This document shows positions 1 to 8,273 of a stretch of 49,222 nt of DNA, piece after piece. Numbering within the stretch: position 1 is the stretch's first letter; each line of letters starts with the position of its first letter. The stretch covers positions 1 through 49,222 of the IMG/VR virus record IMGVR_UViG_3300033183_000010; one strand, given 5' to 3'. The position numbers and the translations under genes are program-made. Below the pieces are notes generated by a model that saw nothing but the letters and a program-made list of their open reading frames with translations, searched no databases and was not told the origin of the DNA. The DNA is from a virus.

Positions 1-2319
1 CTGGCGAGGCGGAACAACTGGGACAGGTGCAGTAGGGAGGTCTGCAACCGGCGCAGGAGGAGTTGCTACCGGTGTCATACCAGATTGCTCCGCCTCATAA
101 GCCGCGATCTCGTTCTGTGCCTGCTGTAAAGCAAGTGAGTTTTCGAGTTCGCGGTTATTCCGTTCAATGCGTTCGTTCTCTACTCGCAATGCTTCAGCGC
201 GGAGTCTATCTTGTTCCGCCCGCAACTGAGCCTGTCGATCTTCCTCTACCCTACGCTGCGCTGCTTCCTGCATACGCTGCTGTAGCAAGTTAGGTTGTTC
301 TTGCAGATTTGCAGGTTGCTGTGCTGCAGTCTGCTGAATTTGGGACACCAACGTGTTGTCCTGTAATGGTAGTGTCTGCTGGCCAGCTGCTTCTAGCTCT
401 GCTTGAGTAGGCGCAGGCTCTGGCGTTGGTTCTACCACTGGTGTTGGGTCTGGTGCTAACTGTGGCTGTGGGCCTACAAAATTAGTTCTTGTGACTCTAC
501 GCTCTGGCTGTAGCAACATCTGACCGGACGGGGTCTCGGTTGCAGTCTCTACATTAAACGCAGGTGCAGGCTGGAACAGGGTAGGCTGTGTAGCCATCTG
601 CTCTGCAAATGCTTGCGCTTGGCCTGGAAGTCCTTGGAACTGTCCTAGTGACTCATCAATAGTAGCCACTGCTTGCTGAGCCTGTTGAATCTGACTGCGT
701 AGCTGAGTTACACGGCCTTCGTCTAGGGTAGCTCTGCCGCTAGCCATATCAGAAAGCTGAATGTTTGCTTCGCTAATAAAGCGTTGCAGTTTATTCTTTT
801 CGTTTAGCAGAGCGTCTCGTTCTGCCACTGCAGCAGGCGTAGTATCTTCTGGTGCAATAGGTCTTGGCCCGACAAACGGGTCAGTAGACAGAGTTTCTTC
901 TTCAGTAAACAGCTCGCCCTGCCCAGTCTCTTGGTCTGGTGCCATAGTTGTAGGCCCAGATTCCTGCTCAGTAGTGCTGCCCTGCAGAAGGTCTGCTTCT
1001 TTATTACCTTTAAGGTTAGTAATACCACCGATAGGCGCACCGATAGCAAAGCCTGCGGCAAATGAATTGATAAGACGGTGGAGTGATTCGTCGCTGTAGT
1101 CTTTGCCTGTCACAAGGCTAGACGTACCCATAATCAGACCTTCTTGGCCTGCTTCAGTCGTACCTTCTATAGCACCACCAGCCACAGCGCCTGTAGTGCC
1201 ACGGCGTAAACGCCCGCCTTTTGATCCCGCACGCAGACCGCCGAATATCTTAGCCCCTGCAACAAACTCAGGAATGGTATCTAGCAAAGCGTAAGGCACA
1301 GCGGTTGCCAGTGCAGACATTTTAGCGTCAAAGTCGCTTGGGTCTATACCTTGCTCAAGTAACTCAGAATATACATCTGACGCACCAATACCAAAGTTGT
1401 TGGTGTATGCAAAAGCAGTGGCTCCAGCAATACCTGAGGCACGCTTGAGTGTCTTACCCTGCTCTGTTTTCATAAAGGCTTTAGCGGCTGCTTTACCTTT
1501 AGCTTTTTCTTTGACGTAGGCTTCTGCTGCTTCTTTAACAGCTTTCTTAAACGCAGTCTTACCTGTAAGACCAGCGATTGTGCCGCCTACAGACCCTAAT
1601 CCTGGCCCTGCAGTAGCGGAACCTGCAACAAAACCTACTGCACCAGCTGCGATAGTTTCAAGAAGCATCGGCCCTTGCGAGCCTAGCACCCCAACAAACC
1701 ACTCAACTGGGCCTAAGTCTTCGTCACCTAGCCCAATGTCGGTAAACTCACCTGAAAACGGTGCGTTTTTACGCATGGTCTCACCGGCACGTTCCATGAC
1801 CCCAAGGCCATATTCTTCTGCGCCCAAAAGCACAGCGCCTGCACCGAACAAAGACTTCAGTGATGCTACACCTGTCTCCCAGTTCTCAGCAAAACGTCTG
1901 CTGTAGCTAGGGTCTTTAATAGCTTTTATGTATCTGCCGTATTCGTCAGGTGTAATAGGGCGCCAGCCGTCACCTTCTGGGTTTGCCTGCCGTGGCTTGT
2001 CTAAATACTCTATAGATCGTAGTGCGTTATCTGCATCGTCGAGGTCAAATAACGAACCATTCACAAACATCTTGCCTTGTGTTTCGCTATACAAAACATT
2101 CGGCCCCAGCTGTGCTGCAGATGGCTTAGTTACTTTAGGTAAATCGAACTGCGACATAGCCGCACCTAGCTCTGCATCTACTTGAACGCCTAGAGCTTCT
2201 TTGGTGCCGATAAGGTTGCCTATACCAATGTCAGGAGCCGGATCATATGGGTTGCCCAGTGGCTCCAAATCCATCGCGCCAAGTGTAGGGCTACCGAATG
2301 AGAGTCCTGCTTTAGCCAT
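1..2319 (-). CDS. Giant internal virion / polyvalent protein, N-terminal part (cut by window edge)
   Basis: The frame is open from an ATG at 2319 to the window edge (773 codons, no stop). GAGGT lies about 6 nt before the ATG, and the upstream gene ends 8 nt away. Residues about 200-265 and 300-440 carry hydrophobic, Gly/Ala-rich stretches. From about residue 500 there is coiled-coil-like Gln/Glu/Arg-rich sequence mixed with Pro/Gln-rich linkers. I recognise no enzyme motif in this part. Position after the internal virion genes and the composition suggest a very large ejected or polyvalent virion protein. That is inference. Its C-terminus may be the minus-strand ORF at 48004-49222 if the genome is circularly permuted. 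Confidence 0.7.
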   Translation of the reverse strand, partial: MAKAGLSFGSPTLGAMDLEPLGNPYDPAPDIGIGNLIGTKEALGVQVDAELGAAMSQFDLPKVTKPSAAQLGPNVLYSETQGKMFVNGSLFDLDDADNALRSIEYLDKPRQANPEGDGWRPITPDEYGRYIKAIKDPSYSRRFAENWETGVASLKSLFGAGAVLLGAEEYGLGVMERAGETMRKNAPFSGEFTDIGLGDEDLGPVEWFVGVLGSQGPMLLETIAAGAVGFVAGSATAGPGLGSVGGTIAGLTGKTAFKKAVKEAAEAYVKEKAKGKAAAKAFMKTEQGKTLKRASGIAGATAFAYTNNFGIGASDVYSELLEQGIDPSDFDAKMSALATAVPYALLDTIPEFVAGAKIFGGLRAGSKGGRLRRGTTGAVAGGAIEGTTEAGQEGLIMGTSSLVTGKDYSDESLHRLINSFAAGFAIGAPIGGITNLKGNKEADLLQGSTTEQESGPTTMAPDQETGQGELFTEEETLSTDPFVGPRPIAPEDTTPAAVAERDALLNEKNKLQRFISEANIQLSDMASGRATLDEGRVTQLRSQIQQAQQAVATIDESLGQFQGLPGQAQAFAEQMATQPTLFQPAPAFNVETATETPSGQMLLQPERRVTRTNFVGPQPQLAPDPTPVVEPTPEPAPTQAELEAAGQQTLPLQDNTLVSQIQQTAAQQPANLQEQPNLLQQRMQEAAQRRVEEDRQAQLRAEQDRLRAEALRVENERIERNNRELENSLALQQAQNEIAAYEAEQSGMTPVATPPAPVADLPTAPVPVVPPRQ

Positions 2320-2326
2320 ATTTACC

Positions 2327-4993
2327 TCATTTCGCCGCGTTCTTGAACGCTTCTGCTGATCCTACTCCTGAGGCTAACGCTTGTGCCTGTGCCATGTCTA
2401 GTGGGAACAACCGTGGCTGCTTAGATTTTTCCTGTGTTTCTGGGTCTGTAACGATAGCTTCTGGGTTTAGCAGGAAGTAATTTTGACCATCAAAGATAAC
2501 AGCCATACCGTTATTAAGAGTCTTAAACTCGCCTTTAGCGTTTTCAATCGACTTAAGGTAGGCGTCAATCTTACCTTGAAGAGTCTTCTCTTTGATAGTG
2601 CCGATGAGTTTCTGACGTTCTTTAGCCAGTTCAACTTGCAGATCAACATTTTTCTCGAACAGGTATGTCTGACGTTCTGTTTGTGTTTTCTGCTTCTGGT
2701 CACGATAGGCTTGGCTAAACGCTGACTGCAATTTATCAGACAGCTGGTTCATAGTGTATGTAGCCTGCACTTCGCCTTGCACCACGATGTCAAACTTACC
2801 GTCAGACCGTGGCTGTACCTTAATATCAAGGCCAGAATACGCAGATAATACTGCGCCAGCGCGAGCTGTCGAGCCATAGGTTAAATCTTGTAGTGCCTGT
2901 GCGCCCTGTGCCAGCAGTATCTTGTTGTCATACCCCAGCATTTTGACTCTGCCTTCGTCCACAGCCACACGAGCTGAGTTACGGAGCTGGACAGACTGTG
3001 CGTTTACAGTATCAGCCAAACCTCTATAGCGGGTGTAACCATCCAAATCACCGCTGATGCGGGCTACTTGAGCCATACGCTCATACTCTTGGACTTTGCG
3101 GTTGTTGGCTTCAATCTGTGCGTTGGCTTCGTCTATCCTGCGCTGGAGAATCTGTTGCTCCATCTCTCTGGCACGCATGATGTTTTTCATCTCGATGCCA
3201 ATAGCAGGAGGGTCTTTCAAAAACTTGGTAATATCAGGGTCAACGCCCTCATTTGCCGCTGACTGTTCTTCTTTACCAGCGATTGTGATGCTTGGTGTTG
3301 CTACATTCTGTCCAAGTTCTTTGGCAATGTAGGCTTCCGCTGCAGACATTGAGGCTTCTGGAGTATCTTCCATGAACCTGCCTATAGGCTTGCCATCTTT
3401 GTAGACAACTGGCCCATCTTCCATACGAATTTCAAACCCGCCATCAAACTTTGTTGGCGCTGGCATAGTCTCTACAGATGTGCTTGTCTGCGTCTGCGTC
3501 TGTGTTTGAACAGGTGTAGTTTGTGCCTGTGTTTGTGTCTGTGTTTCACTAGGAACAGTCTGGCCTACGGTATTACCTTGCGTAGTAGTGCTTTGACCTA
3601 CAAGTGCGCCACCAGAAGGGTAGTAGTAATTAGCCACTTGCCCCATATAGTCCTTCATACTCAAAAACGCAGAGTTATATTTAAGTACAGACTGGAGTGT
3701 GTTAGGCCCAGAAAAACTTTTTACGTCAGCGATTGAGTCAATCCCGATGTATTTACCGTAACCATCGTAGTAGGCTGCTGCACGAAACTCAGGGGCAACG
3801 CCTTTTAATCCAATCATCTTGTAATACAGCAAGCCTGCAGCAATCTGGTCTTGCGTACCTGTTAGATTACTATGGTTCTTAGGCAGCGCTGCAGCAACTT
3901 GAACAAGTCTAGCCCATTCTGCATCAGACATATTTGCTTCAGCTGGTTTAGCCCCAGAGTAATACGTCTTAACATCTTTGAACGCTAGTTTTTGAATCTG
4001 TAGCGGCCCTCTAGTAGAAGACCTACTGTCATATTTAACGGTGCCGAAGTTAGACTCGATAGCTAAAAGCGCAAGAGCTTCACCTTCGTCAATACCAAAC
4101 TGACGAGCTAGCGCAGTCGTTGTGTTTGTGACTCCGTTCTGAAATTTGTTTTCTTTAATTGTCTTGAGTGCGTTGGCGATAAACGAGTTATCCACAGCCG
4201 CTGCGCCTAGATCAATCTGCTCTGAGGTATCTCTTGGAGTAATCTCAGTGTTTGTAATCCCTCGGCTACGCGCCTTAGTAAACGCGTCAGTCAGTGGGAA
4301 ATTGGGTCTGCCGAACCTATCTACAATTTGGAAAGAACTGCCGTCGCCTGTGATGTCTACGATGTCGTATTCCACACCGTTATGCACAACGATCTGGCCA
4401 CCGTTTTTAGGTACTACTTTCCACGGGAATCCTTGCACATGCAGGCTTTGCTTGTCCTCATCAGATACATCGTTTTCTTCTACGACACCTTGAGGGTACA
4501 GCTTGTTTAGATCAGGCTGTTGAAATTTAGGCTTTGTAATCTGATTCGGAGCATTAGGAACGTTCTGATTGGTTCTAGGGTCGATAACAGTTTTGCTGCT
4601 ATCAAACTCAGGAATAGTAAGTTCTGAAGGTTTTGTTTCTGTGACAGGGGGTTTTGTTTCTGTGACAGGGGGTTTAACTTCTCCCCCTGCTGGAGGTACT
4701 CCATCAGCTACGCCACCTTCTTGATCGACCACAGGTGGAGGTACAACGGGAATATTCCGCAACCCTGGCTGTTGTAGCGTACCAAAATCAAATGGCTCTG
4801 GGGCGTCAAGAGGTTTAACACCTGCTGTGCCGCCTCGCATTTCAGTGTCAACACCATAGGCGAGCTGGTTCTCACGCGCTTGATTCTTGCGCTGCAGCTC
4901 TGATAAACGATTAGCGGCCTCTACTGACTGAGTGTATGACTCACCAGACTGAAGCCCTAATGCACCACCTATGAAGTTACCTAGCAAAGCCAT
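2327..4993 (-). CDS. Internal virion protein with lytic transglycosylase (SLT-like) domain
   Basis: An 888-aa protein. Residues about 285-420 look like a lysozyme-fold transglycosylase: AIESNFG with candidate catalytic Glu313, then GPLQIQ (329-334), then AAYYDGYGKY (406-415). Such domains in podovirus internal virion proteins (compare T7 gp16) locally open the cell wall during DNA ejection. Residues 107-123 hold a duplicated KPPVTET unit, residues 483-506 are a Gln-Thr repeat linker, and about residues 600-660 look coiled-coil. AAGGAGT precedes the ATG by 7 nt. Family membership is inferred from motifs; the role in ejection is by analogy. Confidence 0.75.
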   Translation of the reverse strand: MALLGNFIGGALGLQSGESYTQSVEAANRLSELQRKNQARENQLAYGVDTEMRGGTAGVKPLDAPEPFDFGTLQQPGLRNIPVVPPPVVDQEGGVADGVPPAGGEVKPPVTETKPPVTETKPSELTIPEFDSSKTVIDPRTNQNVPNAPNQITKPKFQQPDLNKLYPQGVVEENDVSDEDKQSLHVQGFPWKVVPKNGGQIVVHNGVEYDIVDITGDGSSFQIVDRFGRPNFPLTDAFTKARSRGITNTEITPRDTSEQIDLGAAAVDNSFIANALKTIKENKFQNGVTNTTTALARQFGIDEGEALALLAIESNFGTVKYDSRSSTRGPLQIQKLAFKDVKTYYSGAKPAEANMSDAEWARLVQVAAALPKNHSNLTGTQDQIAAGLLYYKMIGLKGVAPEFRAAAYYDGYGKYIGIDSIADVKSFSGPNTLQSVLKYNSAFLSMKDYMGQVANYYYPSGGALVGQSTTTQGNTVGQTVPSETQTQTQAQTTPVQTQTQTQTSTSVETMPAPTKFDGGFEIRMEDGPVVYKDGKPIGRFMEDTPEASMSAAEAYIAKELGQNVATPSITIAGKEEQSAANEGVDPDITKFLKDPPAIGIEMKNIMRAREMEQQILQRRIDEANAQIEANNRKVQEYERMAQVARISGDLDGYTRYRGLADTVNAQSVQLRNSARVAVDEGRVKMLGYDNKILLAQGAQALQDLTYGSTARAGAVLSAYSGLDIKVQPRSDGKFDIVVQGEVQATYTMNQLSDKLQSAFSQAYRDQKQKTQTERQTYLFEKNVDLQVELAKERQKLIGTIKEKTLQGKIDAYLKSIENAKGEFKTLNNGMAVIFDGQNYFLLNPEAIVTDPETQEKSKQPRLFPLDMAQAQALASGVGSAEAFKNAAK
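4629..4670. repeat. Two-copy 21-bp tandem repeat inside internal virion protein gene
   Basis: Two identical consecutive 21-bp units (4629-4649 and 4650-4670) encode the repeated KPPVTET linker. The exact nucleotide identity suggests a recent duplication by slippage. Confidence 0.85.
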
Positions 4994-5005
4994 CGGCGTT
5001 ACTCC

Positions 5006-6535
5006 TTATACCGCATAATAGCCGTCAGGCTGATAGTAAGGCTTGTAAGAGTCTTCGACATTCTTTTCTTCTTCCTTATCAGAGCCTTCTGGCAACCCAC
5101 TAACAGCGTTCTTTTTCAAGCCAGCCATCTGACTTTGTGCTGCTGCAGTGTTACCTGCGTTTTTATTAAAGCCAGCAAACAAATCAGAAATGTTCTTAGC
5201 CGCCCCTGTACTACGCGCTCTAGCTGCTGCCATTGCGCTACTGGTATCGTCTTCAAGAGTCTTAAGACCAGAGATATAGTTAGCAAAACGAGCCGAATCA
5301 GGAATTGCTGACAGCCCAGCTTGCGTAACTTTCTGCTGAGAAGTAAGACCAGACTGGAATCCACGGTCATATTCAGAACTGACACTACGCGCTGCGTCTA
5401 GGCTCATGCGGCGCTTTTCTGCTTCACTAATATCTCTACCACGAGATAGCCCAGCACGGCGATATTGCTCACGCAACTTACGCTGTTGTTCAATGGCTTC
5501 TTTATTAGCCGCTTGGAACGCCATGTATGTTGGGTCGTACTGCTTAGCCTGCTGTAGATACTGCTTAGCGGCATCCATTTGTGCGTTAAACGCTGCTTCA
5601 TCTTTTTCTTTAAGCTGCGCCAGTTCTTGCTTACGCAGTTCAAGCAGTTCTTTCTGCTCTGGCGGCATTTCAGGGTCAGGCGCAAGAGCCATACCTAGCA
5701 GCTGGCCACCAGCTTGCAGCGTTACGTTAGCAATAGCATCTGCGCTAGTTAGTTTAGACGCCAGTACAGAACCAGAATCTTTTACACCAGCTACAAACTT
5801 AGCGCCAAATGAGGCGTCAGGCGGTAGCTGAGACATATAAGTGCCAGTTTGTGCGGCTGCTCCCGCAGCTAGCGTTTGACCGCCTGTTGCCACGCTTTGC
5901 CCAGGAAGGCTAGCGTTTATAACTTGTCCGCCACCAGTGTTAGATAGTTTGGCTGCTACATCCGTACTTTGGGCAGGGGTATATGCTGCGGTTTGCAGAG
6001 TAGCTCCGCCGCCGGTTGCCCCAGGCTCAAGAGCGAGGGTATCGGCACTGGTACCAGAAAGAGTTGTACCCGCATCAGTAGCGCCCCCAGTTAAAGTTTG
6101 ACTTGGTTGGGTGCTACTTGTCAAAGTAGAGCTAGAGCTTGCCGGTGCGGATTGCTGCCCGCTTATCTGCGCTGCGTTTGCAGGGTTCTGAGCGTAAGTG
6201 TAGCCGCCGATACCGCCGCCGATAGCACCAAAGATAGCGCCTCTTTTTACGTCACCGCCAGTAACTTTAGCACTGATGGCTCCAAGACCTGCGCCCACAA
6301 TAGCAGAACCTGCGACAGAAGCGGCTGTTGCAGAGGCACCTGCTGTTGCGATTGCGCCCGATAACCCGATAGATGCTGCGATAGCTGGAGCTGCAAATGG
6401 GATTGCAACCGCCGCTACAACAGTTACGAGCTTCTTTGCGCCGCCACCATGTTCGGTTGGTTGGATACTATGGATGGGGGTAGCGTTAGTAGGACTAACC
6501 GAAACCACCATCGGGTTTATTGCGATAGTTGTCAT
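5006..6535 (-). CDS. Internal virion protein, hydrophobic glycine-rich N-terminus and coiled coil
   Basis: A 509-aa protein. Residues about 30-110 are long Ala/Gly-rich hydrophobic stretches that could insert in membrane. Residues 110-240 are a Ser/Thr/Gly/Gln-rich low-complexity linker. Residues about 295-400 are charged and helical, with repeated QAKQYDPT-like and RKLREQYRRAGL-like segments predicted as coiled coil. It sits between the transglycosylase protein and a small GNAT-like protein, matching the place of T7 gp14/gp15-type ejection proteins. GGAGG lies 6 nt before the ATG. No enzyme motif was recognised. Virion role is inferred from position and composition. Confidence 0.6.
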   Translation of the reverse strand: MTTIAINPMVVSVSPTNATPIHSIQPTEHGGGAKKLVTVVAAVAIPFAAPAIAASIGLSGAIATAGASATAASVAGSAIVGAGLGAISAKVTGGDVKRGAIFGAIGGGIGGYTYAQNPANAAQISGQQSAPASSSSTLTSSTQPSQTLTGGATDAGTTLSGTSADTLALEPGATGGGATLQTAAYTPAQSTDVAAKLSNTGGGQVINASLPGQSVATGGQTLAAGAAAQTGTYMSQLPPDASFGAKFVAGVKDSGSVLASKLTSADAIANVTLQAGGQLLGMALAPDPEMPPEQKELLELRKQELAQLKEKDEAAFNAQMDAAKQYLQQAKQYDPTYMAFQAANKEAIEQQRKLREQYRRAGLSRGRDISEAEKRRMSLDAARSVSSEYDRGFQSGLTSQQKVTQAGLSAIPDSARFANYISGLKTLEDDTSSAMAAARARSTGAAKNISDLFAGFNKNAGNTAAAQSQMAGLKKNAVSGLPEGSDKEEEKNVEDSYKPYYQPDGYYAV

Positions 6536-6536
6536 A

Positions 6537-7025
6537 TTAGACCTCCATTAAATCCTGTTTGAGCTGGACATATTTACGTTCAAACCCAGCCCCTGATAGG
6601 ATACGTTCCATTGCTGGTGCTACTGAACACTCAATCTGCTTAACGCCACAGATACGCGCCCACCCACAAACGTCAGACCAAAACTTCTTAATAAGATGCC
6701 GGAGGTCAGTGCCCCCCATAGCCACAACGTTCATAGTAGTGTACCGTGGGTAGTACACTAACTGCATGACCAGAACTAACTTTACTTCAGGCAGCTCTTC
6801 GTCGTCATTTTTTACTACTAACAGGCACATCTGCCCCTGCAACGCACTTGTGTAAATATCTTCTACTGTGCACTCGCCGTGCATACCTTCCAAACATCTT
6901 TCTAAATGCGGTACACACTGCGCCCAGTATTTATCAATTAACTGTTGAGTAGATAGCAGAATAGCCTCGTACCGTTTTGGCTCAAGGCTTTTAGGTTTCT
7001 GCTTTTCTACTACTTGAAGGGTCAT
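6537..7025 (-). CDS. Small GNAT-like virion-associated protein
   Basis: A 162-aa protein. The pattern of a central beta region (QMCLLVVKN, VKLVLVMQLVYYPR), a helix following GGTDLRHLIKKFW, and a C-terminal GAGFERKYVQLKQ segment resembles an acetyltransferase fold. Similar small proteins occur beside internal virion genes of T7-like phages (T7 gp13 is GNAT-like). The ATG overlaps the previous stop (ATGA), with AAGGGA upstream, which indicates coupled translation. The fold is inferred by eye; whether it binds acetyl-CoA is unknown. Confidence 0.5.
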   Translation of the reverse strand: MTLQVVEKQKPKSLEPKRYEAILLSTQQLIDKYWAQCVPHLERCLEGMHGECTVEDIYTSALQGQMCLLVVKNDDEELPEVKLVLVMQLVYYPRYTTMNVVAMGGTDLRHLIKKFWSDVCGWARICGVKQIECSVAPAMERILSGAGFERKYVQLKQDLMEV

Positions 7026-7921
7026 GCTATTCCCTTTTTAGATTCGCCTTGATACTGCGCCAGCATCTTATCAAAGAACTCAGTGCCTTTAGCTTTTACA
7101 ATATCTTTGGGGATAACATACTCGCCACCTTCTACTTCAATCTCGCCGCCGCCTCGCATCTTTACACGAACGCCGCCGTCTTCGTGAGATGGCCCGTTAA
7201 CCATTCCGCCAAATTCCATCTCCTGCACCGGCTGGGGCGCTTGAGTTTGCATAGGTGCTACTTGACCGACTTCAGGATTCATCTGTACATCTTCAATCTG
7301 TACATCTGCTTTCATAGATTTTGCTGCGATCATTATGGCAATAACCAAACCCTGATCGTATTGTTCTGGAATATCTTCTGCGGCAATCAGACCACGTTGG
7401 ATAGCAAACTGCCGCATCTGTGGATACATATCAGGGTTCTGCAGAACAACTTCAGCTAACTGGACAGCCATGTTGAGTCCTTGTGGATCAAGTTCTCCAG
7501 ACTGTATACCTGCTTCAATGGCAGCACGAACTCGCGCAACTATCTCTGGGTTTTTGTTGAGCATGTCGTTAATCTGCATGTCAACCATCTGCGGATTCAT
7601 AGGCCCGCTAGCTTGCTGCTGTTGCAATCCTGCTGGACGGACGGGCATACCCTGTGGGCCAATCATCCCGCCTTCTGCGTAGCTAGGCTGCATACGAAAA
7701 TCTAATACAGGATACTGAGGATTAGTCGCTACAGTCCCTGTTGGAATCTGCCCTACTGCCTGTTCATTGACGCCAGGGGTAGGCATAGTAATAAGTTGTT
7801 GGATACTTGGGGGTAAATCCATAGAAACAGTAGATGGAACTGCCTCAGTGGTTGCTCCAGTAGGCACATCCAGCGGAGTAGGTGCCATAGCCGGAGTCTG
7901 TGGAGTAGGTCTCATAGCCAT
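7022..7921 (-). CDS. Phage structural protein with GPSHEDGG motif
   Basis: A 299-aa protein. The first 100 residues are Pro/Gln/Met-rich and low complexity. The middle is helical. Residues about 238-270 hold GPSHEDGGVRVKMRGG followed by EVEGGEYVIPK, a pattern seen in virion-associated proteins of several phage groups. It is the first gene after the nozzle pair and is coupled by ATGA overlap to the GNAT-like gene. A virion or assembly role is inferred; the biochemical function is unknown. Confidence 0.5.
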   Translation of the reverse strand: MAMRPTPQTPAMAPTPLDVPTGATTEAVPSTVSMDLPPSIQQLITMPTPGVNEQAVGQIPTGTVATNPQYPVLDFRMQPSYAEGGMIGPQGMPVRPAGLQQQQASGPMNPQMVDMQINDMLNKNPEIVARVRAAIEAGIQSGELDPQGLNMAVQLAEVVLQNPDMYPQMRQFAIQRGLIAAEDIPEQYDQGLVIAIMIAAKSMKADVQIEDVQMNPEVGQVAPMQTQAPQPVQEMEFGGMVNGPSHEDGGVRVKMRGGGEIEVEGGEYVIPKDIVKAKGTEFFDKMLAQYQGESKKGIA

Positions 7922-7925
7922 ATTT

Positions 7926-8273
7926 CTATCCTCTCAGCTGTTGTATTAGTGCGTTAAGCACTGCTCTAGTATACGCTAAATCATTAGCCAAAGTTTGTAC
8001 ATCTGTTAATAACAGACCATAGTCGTCAAGTCCAGCAACCTCTTGACCACTGATTGTAAAGCCTGAGCCTTTAGCAGATACTTGTTTCATATTTTGATCG
8101 CCCATTTGCTCAAGTGTAATTTGACCTTGGGTAATCGCTTTACTAGCTAGGTCAACTTCACCACGCAGGCCAGTAAGCAGCTCTACATTCTCTTTAACAG
8201 AGGTAATTAGCACACTTTGCCAATCTGTAATCCCTCCTTGGGGAACTGCTGGTATAGCTGTAAACCTTGCCAT
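7926..8273 (-). CDS. Small conserved-looking phage protein, function unknown
   Basis: A 115-aa protein, mostly helical, with no recognised domain. The start ATG at 8273 overlaps the nozzle stop codon (TAATG), and GAGG sits 8 nt upstream, so it is probably co-translated with the nozzle. Position suggests a tail or virion accessory role. That is inference only. Confidence 0.55.
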   Translation of the reverse strand: MARFTAIPAVPQGGITDWQSVLITSVKENVELLTGLRGEVDLASKAITQGQITLEQMGDQNMKQVSAKGSGFTISGQEVAGLDDYGLLLTDVQTLANDLAYTRAVLNALIQQLRG

